Shown: in pieces, positions 54,868 through 63,137 of the stretch
How the letters are laid out: every line of letters begins with the position of its first letter
Numbering within the stretch: the stretch's first letter is position 1
Assembly: GCA_020445745.1 (NCBI GenBank)
Contig: JAGRGB010000029.1
Coordinates: 124,001 to 188,000 of the forward strand
Length of the DNA: 64,000 nucleotides
Source: Rhodocyclaceae bacterium
GTDB lineage: Bacteria > Pseudomonadota > Gammaproteobacteria > Burkholderiales > Rhodocyclaceae
Reading direction: 5' to 3'
Made by a program: the position numbers and the translations under genes
The notes under the pieces: generated by a model
What the model was told of the DNA's origin: nothing
Databases searched by the model: none
The model's input: only the letters and a program-made list of their open reading frames with translations

Positions 54868-56982
54868 TCAGGCCGTGATGCGCGGCCGGCGGGTAGCGGC
54901 CAGCGCCAGCAATGCCGCCAGCACGATCGCGAGCACGCCGACGACGAGATGCCAGCGGCTGCCCGCCCCGCCGCGGGGCAGTTCGCCGAACACGGCGCGG
55001 AACTGCCAGCCCTCGGGCAGGCGGTTCGGCAGCTTCGCGCTCGCCAGGGTGTCGCCGTCGGCACGCGCGGGGGTGCGATCCACGGCGACGAAGCTGGTGT
55101 AGCGGCTGGCCAGCCGGTGTTCGATCGCCAGTGGCACGACTTCGGCGCGTACCGATGCCTCGTCGCGGCCGTCGGCGAGCTGGTCCATCAGGGCCTCGAT
55201 CCGGCGCCGGGCCCACAGGCTGCCGATGCCGACCCCCGGGCTGGCCTGGTCGAGCGCGATGCGCTGCCGCCACTGCCGGGCGCCGACCCGGGCGCGAATC
55301 TCGACCTCGCCGTCGAGGCCGTCGATCGCCGCGGCGAGCACCACCGGTTCGCCCCGGTAGAGGTCGGGAATCCGGGCCGGTTGCGCGTCTGCCCGGCTCG
55401 CGGACGGCCAAAGCACCTCGATGTCTCTTACCAGCGGCGAGTCGAGACGTGCGAACAGCTCGCCGATGCGGGTCCGAACCTGATCGACGCTACCGACATA
55501 GGTGAAGCTGCCGCGGCCGAAGCGGGCCGCCCTGCGCATGAAGAAGCCGTTCGGCGCCGAACCGATGCCGACCGTGAACAGGCGGCTGCGGCCGAGGTGC
55601 CGGCTGATCAGCTCGAACAGCTGTCGCTCGTTGCCGACCGCGCCGTCGGTGAGGAACACCACCTGGCGAAGGTGGCTGCTGTCGGCCTCGGGGTCCCGGA
55701 GCGCCAGCTCCAGTGCCGCGTGCATTTCGGTGCCGCCCTCGGCCTCGAGTCGCTCGACCCAGTCGGCCGCGAGCGCCAGATTGGCGGCATTGGCCTGTTG
55801 CGCGCCGGGGAACAGCGCGTGGGGCTCGGAACTGAACGCGATCAGGTTGAAGCGATCGCCGGGCGCCAGCCGTTGCAGTCCGAGCTTGAGCGCCTCGCGC
55901 GCCTGATCGATCGAATCCCCCGCCATCGAGCCCGAGGTGTCGACGACGAACACCAGTTCGCGCGGCAGGCGCCGATCCTGGCGCGTGGCGTTCGGCGGCA
56001 TCAACGACAGCAGTGCATAGGGCCGGCCGTCCGCACCGGTCTCGGCGAACAGCGCGACGGCCGGCGCATCGCCGCCGGCGACGCGCCATTCGAGCTCGAA
56101 ATCGCGCTCCGCCGGCACCTCGCCGTCGGCCAGCATGATCTGCGCGCGCTGCTCGTCGAGGCGCAGCACCTGCACCGGATGGTGGGCGCTGTGGATCTCG
56201 TCGATCGGCACGCCGCCATCGATATTGACGACGATCGTGACCGGATTGGCCGGTGCGTCGGCGGGCGCGGCCACCGGCGCGACGATCTGCTCTCCCTCAT
56301 CCGCAGTCAGGGTGCCGGCCGGCACGTAGCGCGGACCGACCACCATCGGGAATCGCAGCCGCTGGCGGCCGACGCCGTTCTCGGCGTGGTAGTCGAGTTG
56401 CTGCCGGTATTCGAGTTCGATGACGATGGTCTCGTGGGGGCCGATGTTGGCGACCCGGCTGGTGAACATGTTCGGGCGCTGTTGCTCGAGCAGCGCCGTG
56501 CGCTGGCCGGCATGCTTCGCCCGCTGATAGGTCCGGGCGGCCTGTTCACGCTCCTGAATTTCGGATTCGATCACCCGTTCGCCGACACGCATGCGCATTC
56601 GGCTGACCGCGGCGTTGTCCGGCAGCGGGAACAGATAGATGCCCTCGAACCACTGATCGGTCGGATTCTCGAAGCGCTGATCGACGCGGGCGAGGGCGAT
56701 CGGACCCGACACCTGGATGTGGACGTCGGTGTCCACCAGGGGCAAGCGCAACGGCTCGCCGTCGGCACCGCGGGCGACCAGTCCGGCATCTCCGCCGTCG
56801 GCGGCGCGGGCCGGTGTCGCGAGCAGCAGCACCATGCAGCCGAGTACGACCGCGACCGCGAACCCGGTACAGAACATCAGCACGATGTAGGCGAGGATGT
56901 CGACGATCTGGCGCGCTCGCGGTGGGGTGGCGGTTCCGATTTCGCGCTCCATGGCGCGGGCCGGCATCGCATGGCTGTTCAT
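54868..56982 (-). CDS. VIT/VWA-domain sortase target protein
   Basis: 704 residues from ATG 56982 (GGGAGA six bases before). A signal peptide or anchor (about 28-58) leads to a VIT domain (about 70-210, DVHIQVSGPIALARVDQRFENPTDQWFEG). The VWA domain follows (about 315-480) with the MIDAS DTSGSM and FLTDGAVGNE. The C-terminus has a sorting-signal layout: ELPRGG, then a hydrophobic helix and an Arg-rich tail (RRPR). LPRGG differs from the usual LPxTG in having Gly for Thr. It is the single dedicated substrate of the adjoining sortase, expected to be fixed to the envelope. Confidence 0.9.
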   Translation of the reverse strand: MNSHAMPARAMEREIGTATPPRARQIVDILAYIVLMFCTGFAVAVVLGCMVLLLATPARAADGGDAGLVARGADGEPLRLPLVDTDVHIQVSGPIALARVDQRFENPTDQWFEGIYLFPLPDNAAVSRMRMRVGERVIESEIQEREQAARTYQRAKHAGQRTALLEQQRPNMFTSRVANIGPHETIVIELEYRQQLDYHAENGVGRQRLRFPMVVGPRYVPAGTLTADEGEQIVAPVAAPADAPANPVTIVVNIDGGVPIDEIHSAHHPVQVLRLDEQRAQIMLADGEVPAERDFELEWRVAGGDAPAVALFAETGADGRPYALLSLMPPNATRQDRRLPRELVFVVDTSGSMAGDSIDQAREALKLGLQRLAPGDRFNLIAFSSEPHALFPGAQQANAANLALAADWVERLEAEGGTEMHAALELALRDPEADSSHLRQVVFLTDGAVGNERQLFELISRHLGRSRLFTVGIGSAPNGFFMRRAARFGRGSFTYVGSVDQVRTRIGELFARLDSPLVRDIEVLWPSASRADAQPARIPDLYRGEPVVLAAAIDGLDGEVEIRARVGARQWRQRIALDQASPGVGIGSLWARRRIEALMDQLADGRDEASVRAEVVPLAIEHRLASRYTSFVAVDRTPARADGDTLASAKLPNRLPEGWQFRAVFGELPRGGAGSRWHLVVGVLAIVLAALLALAATRRPRITA

Positions 56983-57125
56983 GGCGTCTCCCTGCTGTTT
57001 CGCTGTGATGACGCCATTGAACGACCGCGATCGGGCGCCATCGGGCGGCCATGCGGGCGAGGCGGCGATCGAATGTGGCAAAAAAATGGCTTTTTCGCCG
57101 GTCGGGCGGAGGCCCTCGCTGGCGG

Positions 57126-57134
57126 TGATATAGT
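57126..57134 (+). promoter_or_regulatory. Extended -10 promoter for pdsR
   Basis: TGATATAGT is a TG-N extended -10 (TATAGT, five of six). The predicted start near 57141 is about two bases before the ATG, so the transcript could be leaderless; no Shine-Dalgarno sequence is present. Confidence 0.45.
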
Positions 57135-57142
57135 CCGCCGCC

Positions 57143-57832
57143 ATGGGAAGACGCATTGCAATCGTCGAGGATGAAGCGGCGATCCGTGCCAACTATGCCG
57201 AGGCACTGACGCGCCAGGGATACGAGGTCTCTGCCTATGCCGACCGGCCGAGTGCGCTGGCGGCGTTCCGCAACCGACTGCCCGAACTGGCGGTGATCGA
57301 CATCGGCCTGGGTGAAGAACCGGAAGGCGGTTTCACGCTGTGCGCCGAACTGCGCGCGATGTCTGCCAGGTTGCCGATCATTTTTCTTTCGGCGCGGGAT
57401 TCGGATTTCGACATCGTCTCCGGACTGCGCCTCGGCGCCGATGACTACCTGACCAAGGACGTGTCGCTGCCGCACCTGCTGGCACGCATCGCAGCCTTGT
57501 TTCGCCGCATCGAGGCGCTCGCCGACAGTGGGCCCGAGGAGGAGATCGTCGACCGCGGTGCACTGCGGCTGGACGCGATGCGGCTGGCGGCCGACTGGCG
57601 CGGCCGGCCCGTCGGCCTGACTCTGACCGAATTCTGGATGGTGCATACGCTGGCACGCACGCCGGGCCACGTCAAAAGCCGCGACCAGCTGATGCAGGAC
57701 GCCCGGCTGGTGGTCGATGACGGCACCATCACCTCCCATATCAAGCGCATCCGGCGAAAGTTCGCCGCCGTCGATCCCGATTTCGATTGCATCGAGAGCG
57801 TGTACGGCGTCGGCTATCGCTGGCGCGCGTAG
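57143..57832 (+). CDS. pdsR: Sortase-system response regulator PdsR
   Basis: 229 residues. The receiver domain (about 1-118) has IVEDEAA and the phosphoacceptor Asp in LAVIDIGLGEEPEGG. An OmpR-type winged helix DNA-binding domain follows (about 130-228), ending with SHIKRIRRKF and ESVYGVGYRW. The proteobacterial dedicated sortase system has such a regulator beside its sortase and target. The kinase starts 10 bases downstream. Confidence 0.92.
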   Translation: MGRRIAIVEDEAAIRANYAEALTRQGYEVSAYADRPSALAAFRNRLPELAVIDIGLGEEPEGGFTLCAELRAMSARLPIIFLSARDSDFDIVSGLRLGADDYLTKDVSLPHLLARIAALFRRIEALADSGPEEEIVDRGALRLDAMRLAADWRGRPVGLTLTEFWMVHTLARTPGHVKSRDQLMQDARLVVDDGTITSHIKRIRRKFAAVDPDFDCIESVYGVGYRWRA

Positions 57833-57841
57833 CAGGTCTGC

Positions 57842-59431
57842 ATGCCTCGCCTCACCCTGCGCGTCAAGCTCGCGCTGCTCTCCCTGGTACTGCTGACCCT
57901 GCCGTGGCTGGGTTATCGCTATGTGCAGGAGATGGAACGCTTTCTGCTCGAATCCCAGCGCGAATCCGCGCTCGCGCTGGCGCGTGCGGTGGCGACCGCG
58001 CTGCACGACCGGCCGGAAATGTTCAGCCTGCCGGGCGGCATCGCCACCGGCGCCTCGATGGCGCCCGGCGAGGAATTGCTGAAGCTCGGCTTCGGCCTGA
58101 CGCCGAGTTCCGGGCCGGCCGCGGTGCAGGGCATCCTGCAGGGGCTCGAGCGCAGCACCTCGCGGATCTGGGTGGCCGACCGCGAACTGCGGGTGATCGC
58201 CCGCAGCGGGCGACTGGTGGCCGGAACCGAGGACCTGGCGCCGGTGGGCTGGTGGCAGGGGCTGTGGCGCGGCCTGATCGGTCGCCTGCTGCCGCCGCCC
58301 CGCCAGGAATACATCGCGCGCGTCGAGCAGGAGCCGCTGACCCGTGGCGTGGATCTGAGCAGCGCCTTCCTCGGTCTGCCGGCGGTGTCGGTGCGCAGTA
58401 CCGGCGATCGGCGACCGAGCATCATCTCGGCCGCCCATCCGGTGTGGGTGGGCGACCAGGTGCGTGGCGCGGTGGTGGTCGAGGAGACCACCCATTCGAT
58501 CCTCAGCCTGCGCAATCGGGCGCTCGAGCGTCTGGCGATGCTGACCCTCGGTGCCCTCGGCCTCACCGCGCTGCTGCTGATCGGCTTCGCCACCCGCTTG
58601 TCGTGGCGAATCCGGCGGCTGCGGGACGAGACCGAGGGCGCGATCGATGCCAGCGGGCGCATCGGCAACATCTCGGCCGCGTCGAAGGCGGGCGACGAGG
58701 TAGGCGATCTGTCCCGCAGCATCTCGCGCCTGCTGGCCCGCGTCGGCCGGCACCATGGCTATCTCGAAAGCATGGCGAGCCGGCTTTCGCACGAGTTGCG
58801 CACGCCGATCGCCGTGGTGCGCTCCTCGCTGGAAAACCTCAGCATGGAGCCGCTGCCGGAGGGCGCCAAGACCTATGTGGCCCGTGCCGAGGCGGGTGTC
58901 AGCCGTCTTTCGAGAATCTTCTCGCGGATGTCCGAAGCCAACCGGATGGAACAGAGCCTGGCCACCACCGAGATCGAGCGCTTCGACCTCGGGCGTCTGG
59001 TCGAGGATTGCACCAGCGGCTACCGCAGCGCCCGCGCCGGGTGCCTGTTCGAGGCGGAGGTGCCGCACCACCCGGTGTGGATCCGCGGTGCGCCGGATCT
59101 GGCCGCCCAGATGCTCGACAAGCTGGTCGAGAACGCGGCCGACTTCGCCACCGCCGGCACGCCGATCCGCATCACGCTGCGCTTCGAGGGCGAGTCGCAC
59201 GCACTGCTGGCGGTGGAGAACCGGGGGCCGACGATTCCCGACGAGCTGCGGGCGCGGCTGTTCGAATCGATGGTGTCGGGCCGCACCGGCGAGGCGGGCG
59301 ACACGCCCCACCTGGGACTGGGACTCTACGTGGCCCGCATCATCGCCGGTTTCCATGGCGGTGAGCTGTCGGCCACCAACCTGGCGGATGGCGGCGGCGT
59401 GCGCTTTGCGGCACGCCTGGCCTGCGCCTGA
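57842..59431 (+). CDS. pdsS: Sortase-system histidine kinase PdsS
   Basis: 529 residues. TM1 (about 8-25) and TM2 (about 230-255) enclose a periplasmic sensor domain; a HAMP region follows. The phosphorylated His lies in RLSHELRTPIAV near residue 318, and the ATPase domain has LVENAADFA (N box, with the common Asn intact) and LGLGLYVARIIAGFHGG (G box). It is the sensor of the dedicated sortase system, controlling PdsR. The signal is unknown. Confidence 0.92.
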   Translation: MPRLTLRVKLALLSLVLLTLPWLGYRYVQEMERFLLESQRESALALARAVATALHDRPEMFSLPGGIATGASMAPGEELLKLGFGLTPSSGPAAVQGILQGLERSTSRIWVADRELRVIARSGRLVAGTEDLAPVGWWQGLWRGLIGRLLPPPRQEYIARVEQEPLTRGVDLSSAFLGLPAVSVRSTGDRRPSIISAAHPVWVGDQVRGAVVVEETTHSILSLRNRALERLAMLTLGALGLTALLLIGFATRLSWRIRRLRDETEGAIDASGRIGNISAASKAGDEVGDLSRSISRLLARVGRHHGYLESMASRLSHELRTPIAVVRSSLENLSMEPLPEGAKTYVARAEAGVSRLSRIFSRMSEANRMEQSLATTEIERFDLGRLVEDCTSGYRSARAGCLFEAEVPHHPVWIRGAPDLAAQMLDKLVENAADFATAGTPIRITLRFEGESHALLAVENRGPTIPDELRARLFESMVSGRTGEAGDTPHLGLGLYVARIIAGFHGGELSATNLADGGGVRFAARLACA

Positions 59432-59465
59432 AGCAACGCACTCGTCTTGACAGGAAGGATCGACG

Positions 59466-59684
59466 ATGAATTTGACGGACCTCGCATCGGCGACGCTGCT
59501 GTGCAGCGAATGCCTGACCGAATTCCACCCCCACGAGGGTGGCCACTGCACCGCCTGCGGCCGACCGCTGTGCCGGGTGCACGGCGGTTGCCGCTCTGCG
59601 ACCGGTCTCTGCCCCCATTGCCGGCGGGCGATGCACGGGCAGCGCGTGGCAACGGGGACGGACGAGATGCTGCGGGCGGCTTGA
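59466..59684 (+). CDS. Small Cys-rich zinc-binding protein of unknown function
   Basis: 72 residues, starting after AGGAAGG. Nine Cys are present, in an array that suggests two zinc sites: C13/C16, C28/C31, C36 with H39, C42, and C49/C52. It is not a recognised family to me, but resembles zinc ribbon or FYVE-like fingers (ARFGAP-like CxxC repeats). The ribosome-binding site and coding character support a real gene. It could be co-transcribed with pdsRS, 34 bases after the kinase. Confidence 0.6.
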   Translation: MNLTDLASATLLCSECLTEFHPHEGGHCTACGRPLCRVHGGCRSATGLCPHCRRAMHGQRVATGTDEMLRAA

Positions 59685-59736
59685 GCAGCGGTGTCGCTTG
59701 TCTTTGCCTCGGCAGAGCAGTATCCGGCGGGAATCG

Positions 59737-59793
59737 TTTGCTACGAGGCTAGACCTGACCCATCAAAATTTGCTACGAGGCTAGACCTGACCC
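59737..59793. repeat. Tandem 25-bp direct repeat
   Basis: TTTGCTACGAGGCTAGACCT plus GACCC at 59737-59761 recurs exactly at 59769-59793, with a 7-base spacer ATCAAAA. The unit is AT-richer than its surroundings and the core AGACCTGACCC is reminiscent of ends seen beside REP-associated (Y1) transposases; no transposase is present here. Confidence 0.75.
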
Positions 59794-59904
59794 CTAAAAA
59801 AATGGGCGGGCCGTCCGTCAGGGGCCGGCTCGCCAAACGCTCTGAGAGGATCTTCCGCGGCCACGGGGTCGATGTCGCCGGCCTGCCGATGGCCGTGGGG
59901 CGGT

Positions 59905-60477
59905 TCAGATCGCGCCGTGGTTTTCGCGGCGCGCGTCGTTGGTGCTCTGCAGCGCCGCGTCGATGGTCGATGCCGGCAGCTTGAAGTCGTGCTCCGCGGC
60001 CGCCTGGTACAGCGTGACGACCTTGTCCGCCGCGCTCTGTCCCTTGAAGTCGCCCTTGTCCAGTGCCAGCAGTTCGGCCAGTTCGGTCCACACCATGCCC
60101 TGCACCATCGGGATGAAGTGCAGTTTGGCGCCCTTGACGAGGGTGTGGAATCCGTCCGGGATATTGACCGTGAACAGTACGACCGTGGCGCCCGGATCCA
60201 GCGCGTCGCCGAAGCGGTCCATGAACAAGGGGAACTCCTGGAGTTCGTCGAGGGAGCCGGCGACGAGCTTCAGCCGGTCCTCGGCAGTGAGCAGGACGAC
60301 CTGCTTGAGAATGTTCAACGGCGGCTTGCGGCGGCCCTGGGCGTCGGCGATCTCCCCTTCCTTGAGGGTGAGCTCGCCGCGATAGGCCTGCCAGCCTTCG
60401 CGGCTGGCGGCCTCGCAGAAGTTGGCGTTGAAGAACAGCGGGGTGAAGCGCTCCATGAGCGCGTTGGTGACCAGCAT
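59905..60477 (-). CDS. Hypothetical protein, partner of the SIR2-like gene
   Basis: 190 residues; ATG at 60477 has GGAGAAG five bases before. No recognised domain, signal peptide or membrane segment. It has an alpha/beta character, with VVLFTVNIPDGFHTLVKG in the middle and a KLPASTIDAAL helix at the end, and 18 bases separate it from the SIR2-like gene, so the two are an operon. Function unknown; a role as a regulator or partner of the SIR2-like protein is only suggested by position. Confidence 0.72.
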   Translation of the reverse strand: MLVTNALMERFTPLFFNANFCEAASREGWQAYRGELTLKEGEIADAQGRRKPPLNILKQVVLLTAEDRLKLVAGSLDELQEFPLFMDRFGDALDPGATVVLFTVNIPDGFHTLVKGAKLHFIPMVQGMVWTELAELLALDKGDFKGQSAADKVVTLYQAAAEHDFKLPASTIDAALQSTNDARRENHGAI

Positions 60478-60495
60478 CTGGCTTCTCCGAGGGGT

Positions 60496-61332
60496 TCAGG
60501 CGGGTTCGGTGGCGGCGATCAGTTCGGCAATCCCGGCTTCGACGATCTCGATCCCGAGCTTGGCGCAGAAGCGGCGCTCCTTGGCGGTGGGCTCCGCCAG
60601 CAGGATCCACCCCGACGGCCTGCCGGCGCCGTAGATGATGTCGGACATCACCATCCGCTCGGTGTCGCGGTTCAGGCGCATGCCGATCAGCAGATACTTG
60701 AGGCCGCGTCGCCGGGTCTTGAGCTGGGGCGGGATCGCGAATCCGCCCATCAGTTCGGTGATGTAGTCGACGTAGTCGGCGTCCGAGGCGATGTAGTTGG
60801 CCTCCGGCCGCGGCGTACCCATCGGCTTGAAGAGTATCGGGAGCGCCATGTCGAGCGACTCGACCTCGCCGTAGGAGGCGCCGCTCCAGCGGTAGAGCTT
60901 GTAGCGCAACGGCGTGCCGCCGATGCGGGCGATGCCGACCACCAGGTTGTGCGGGCTGTCGGCGTAGCTGTCCTGCAGTTGCGTGTCGCGGTTGATGTCG
61001 ATCACGTAGCGCGGCCGGCGCTGGGCGAGCCAGTCGTGCACGGCGCTGCGGGTCCACTTCGTCTCGCCGTAGGTCGTCGTCAGGAACCGGTCGACGGTCG
61101 AGCGCCCGCGCTTCAGCTCGACGTTCATCGCGGCGCGCGGAAATTCGTACATCAGCTTGGGCGCCATCGGCCGGCCGTTGTTCATGGCGAGGATCAGCGC
61201 CTCACTGGTGGCCGGCATCGGTGATCCGGTCGTCAGGCCGCGCACGTCGGCCAGTACCGCGGGGCCCAGGTAGGGAACGATCTCGCCGCTGGACAAACCT
61301 TCCAGCAAGCGGTCGCGAAGCTCGGGTGTCAT
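60496..61332 (-). CDS. SIR2-like domain protein, catalytic His missing
   Basis: 278 residues from ATG 61332 (a GTG at 61341 would add three). It follows the SIR2 order: GEIVPYLGPAVL (residues 16-27, the NAD-binding GxxPYLG start), YVIDINRDTQLQ (residues 109-120, the T/D-N-x-D stretch with Asn114 and Asp116) and LLIGMRLNRDTERM (GxSL-like). Where SIR2 enzymes have the catalytic K-x-HG, it has KPMG (169-172), so the His is replaced by Met and an NAD hydrolysing or deacetylating function is doubtful. Bacterial SIR2-like proteins often act in antiphage defence as NADases. Confidence 0.7.
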   Translation of the reverse strand: MTPELRDRLLEGLSSGEIVPYLGPAVLADVRGLTTGSPMPATSEALILAMNNGRPMAPKLMYEFPRAAMNVELKRGRSTVDRFLTTTYGETKWTRSAVHDWLAQRRPRYVIDINRDTQLQDSYADSPHNLVVGIARIGGTPLRYKLYRWSGASYGEVESLDMALPILFKPMGTPRPEANYIASDADYVDYITELMGGFAIPPQLKTRRRGLKYLLIGMRLNRDTERMVMSDIIYGAGRPSGWILLAEPTAKERRFCAKLGIEIVEAGIAELIAATEPA

Positions 61333-61689
61333 GGCAGTCACTCGTCGTCACAGGTCTCCCGTGGGTTGTCAGCAAGTAACGCGCCTGCCAATGGAATGTT
61401 TTAAGAACAATCGGTTGCGTGGATACGTCGGGCGCGATGGCTGTCCGGAATGCGACATGACGGGAGCCGATGTCGGGCTTGCCCCTGCGGTGGGAGCGGC
61501 GGGCGCATCCCGCCAATTCGGCGGCGCCGAAGGCCGGGCGACGAGGTCGGTGCCCGCTCCTGCATCGTGCCGCGCCGCGGTCGTCGTCAGCCGCCGGTCG
61601 AGGATCCTCGCGCGCTTGACCGCTGCCCGGCGCCGAGGGCCGCAGCTCGCGCTGCGGCTCCCGCCGGCTCGCCCACTGGCCCGGGTCGC
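61333..61689. other. Intergenic region between the antiporter and the SIR2-like module
   Basis: 357 bases with no supported gene. A GCCGCAG/CTGCGGC hairpin (61639-61658, 6-base loop) lies just after the antiporter stop in the minus-strand sense and may help end its transcript, though no T-run follows. The AT-richer stretch 61370-61420 is the likely site of the SIR2-operon promoter; no clear -10/-35 pair was found. Confidence 0.5.
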
Positions 61690-62976
61690 TCAGTGGCCGT
61701 CGGCGGCCGACGTGCCGGCCGGGTTCGACAGGCCGAGGCGGCGCATCAGCGGTGCCAGCGTGGTGGCCTGGACCAGGATGCTGAACAGCACCACGACGTA
61801 GGTCGCCCAGACGATCGATTCCTTCTCGGCGCCGCCCGGCAGCGACAGGGCCAGCGCGATCGAGATGCCGCCGCGCAGGCCGCCCCAGGTCATCACGCTG
61901 ACGGTGTGGGCCTGGTCGCGCTCCGGCAGCAGGCGCTGCATCGCGCGCATCGGCACGCCGACGCTGACCCAGCGTGCGGCAAGCACCATCGGCACCATGA
62001 CGATGCCGACCACCAGATGGCGGGTCTGAAACTCCAGCGCCAGCAGCTCGATGCCGATCAGGCCGAACAACAGCAGGTTGAGGATCTCGTCGATCAGTTG
62101 CCAGAACGGGAACAGGTGGGCCTGGGTGCGGGGCGACAAGGCCTTGCCGGGGCCCAGATTGCCGATCACCAGGCCCGCCGCGACGACGTACAGCGGCGCC
62201 GACAGGTGCAGCGATTCGGCGAGGGAATAGCCGGCGGTGACGATCGCCAGGGTCAGCATGATCTCCACCGCATAGCTGTCGATGCGGCGCAGCATGGCCA
62301 GGGCCAGGGCGCCGATCGCCAGCCCGAAGACGATGCCGCCACCGGCCTCGAGCGCGAACATGCCGAGCACCGAACCGGCGCTGGCCTCGGCCTCGCCGCC
62401 GGCCAGCCCGAGCAGCACCATGAACACCACCACGCCGGTGCCGTCGTTGAACAGGCTCTCGCCGGTGATGCGCGACTCGAGCTTCTTCGAGGCGCCGACC
62501 AGCTTCAGGATGCCGAGCACCGCGATCGGGTCGGTCGGCGAGATCAGGGCTCCGAACAGCAGGCAGTGGATCGGCGACAGGCCGAGGCCGGCCAGCATCG
62601 ACAATCCATAGGCGATGCCGCCGACGAGGAAGGTCGAGGCCAGCACGCCGACCGTCGCCAGCGTGATGATCGGCAGGCGCTCGGCCCGCAGGTTCGCGAG
62701 GTTCACGTGCAGGCTGCCGGCGAACAGCAGGGCGCTCAGCATGCCGTGGAACACCACCTCCGGAAAGTCGATGTGCGCGATCAGATCGGCGGCGGTCTCG
62801 GTCAGCCCGGGCATGACGCCGCCGGCGAGCAGCAGCATTACCGAAAAGACCAGGCCGACCGCAGTGATGCCGATCACGTCCGGCAGCTTGAGGAAGCGGG
62901 TGTTGACGAAACCGAACAGTGCCGACAGGGCAATCAGCAAGCCGATCAGTTCGAACAGGGACAGGGAGGTGGGCAT
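61690..62976 (-). CDS. CPA1-family Na+/H+ antiporter
   Basis: 428 residues from ATG 62976 with about twelve membrane helices. The ion-binding motif is SPTDPIAVLGIL in helix five, followed by ESLFNDGTGVVVF in helix six, as in NhaP-like CPA1 exchangers. The C-terminus is short, without a cytoplasmic regulatory domain. It works in sodium or pH balance. Confidence 0.92.
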   Translation of the reverse strand: MPTSLSLFELIGLLIALSALFGFVNTRFLKLPDVIGITAVGLVFSVMLLLAGGVMPGLTETAADLIAHIDFPEVVFHGMLSALLFAGSLHVNLANLRAERLPIITLATVGVLASTFLVGGIAYGLSMLAGLGLSPIHCLLFGALISPTDPIAVLGILKLVGASKKLESRITGESLFNDGTGVVVFMVLLGLAGGEAEASAGSVLGMFALEAGGGIVFGLAIGALALAMLRRIDSYAVEIMLTLAIVTAGYSLAESLHLSAPLYVVAAGLVIGNLGPGKALSPRTQAHLFPFWQLIDEILNLLLFGLIGIELLALEFQTRHLVVGIVMVPMVLAARWVSVGVPMRAMQRLLPERDQAHTVSVMTWGGLRGGISIALALSLPGGAEKESIVWATYVVVLFSILVQATTLAPLMRRLGLSNPAGTSAADGH

Positions 62977-63137
62977 GTCGCCTACTTTGGGAATGGAGGC
63001 GGCGATGATAGCCCCGTTCGGCCGCGACTGTGCCTGCCGTCCTCTGCGCGGACCGAACGGCACTCCGGGCGGCGGCCCCCTGCCTCCGCCGGCACCTGGT
63101 CGCGACCCGGGCCCTGAGCGTGCCGCCGGCGAAGGCC

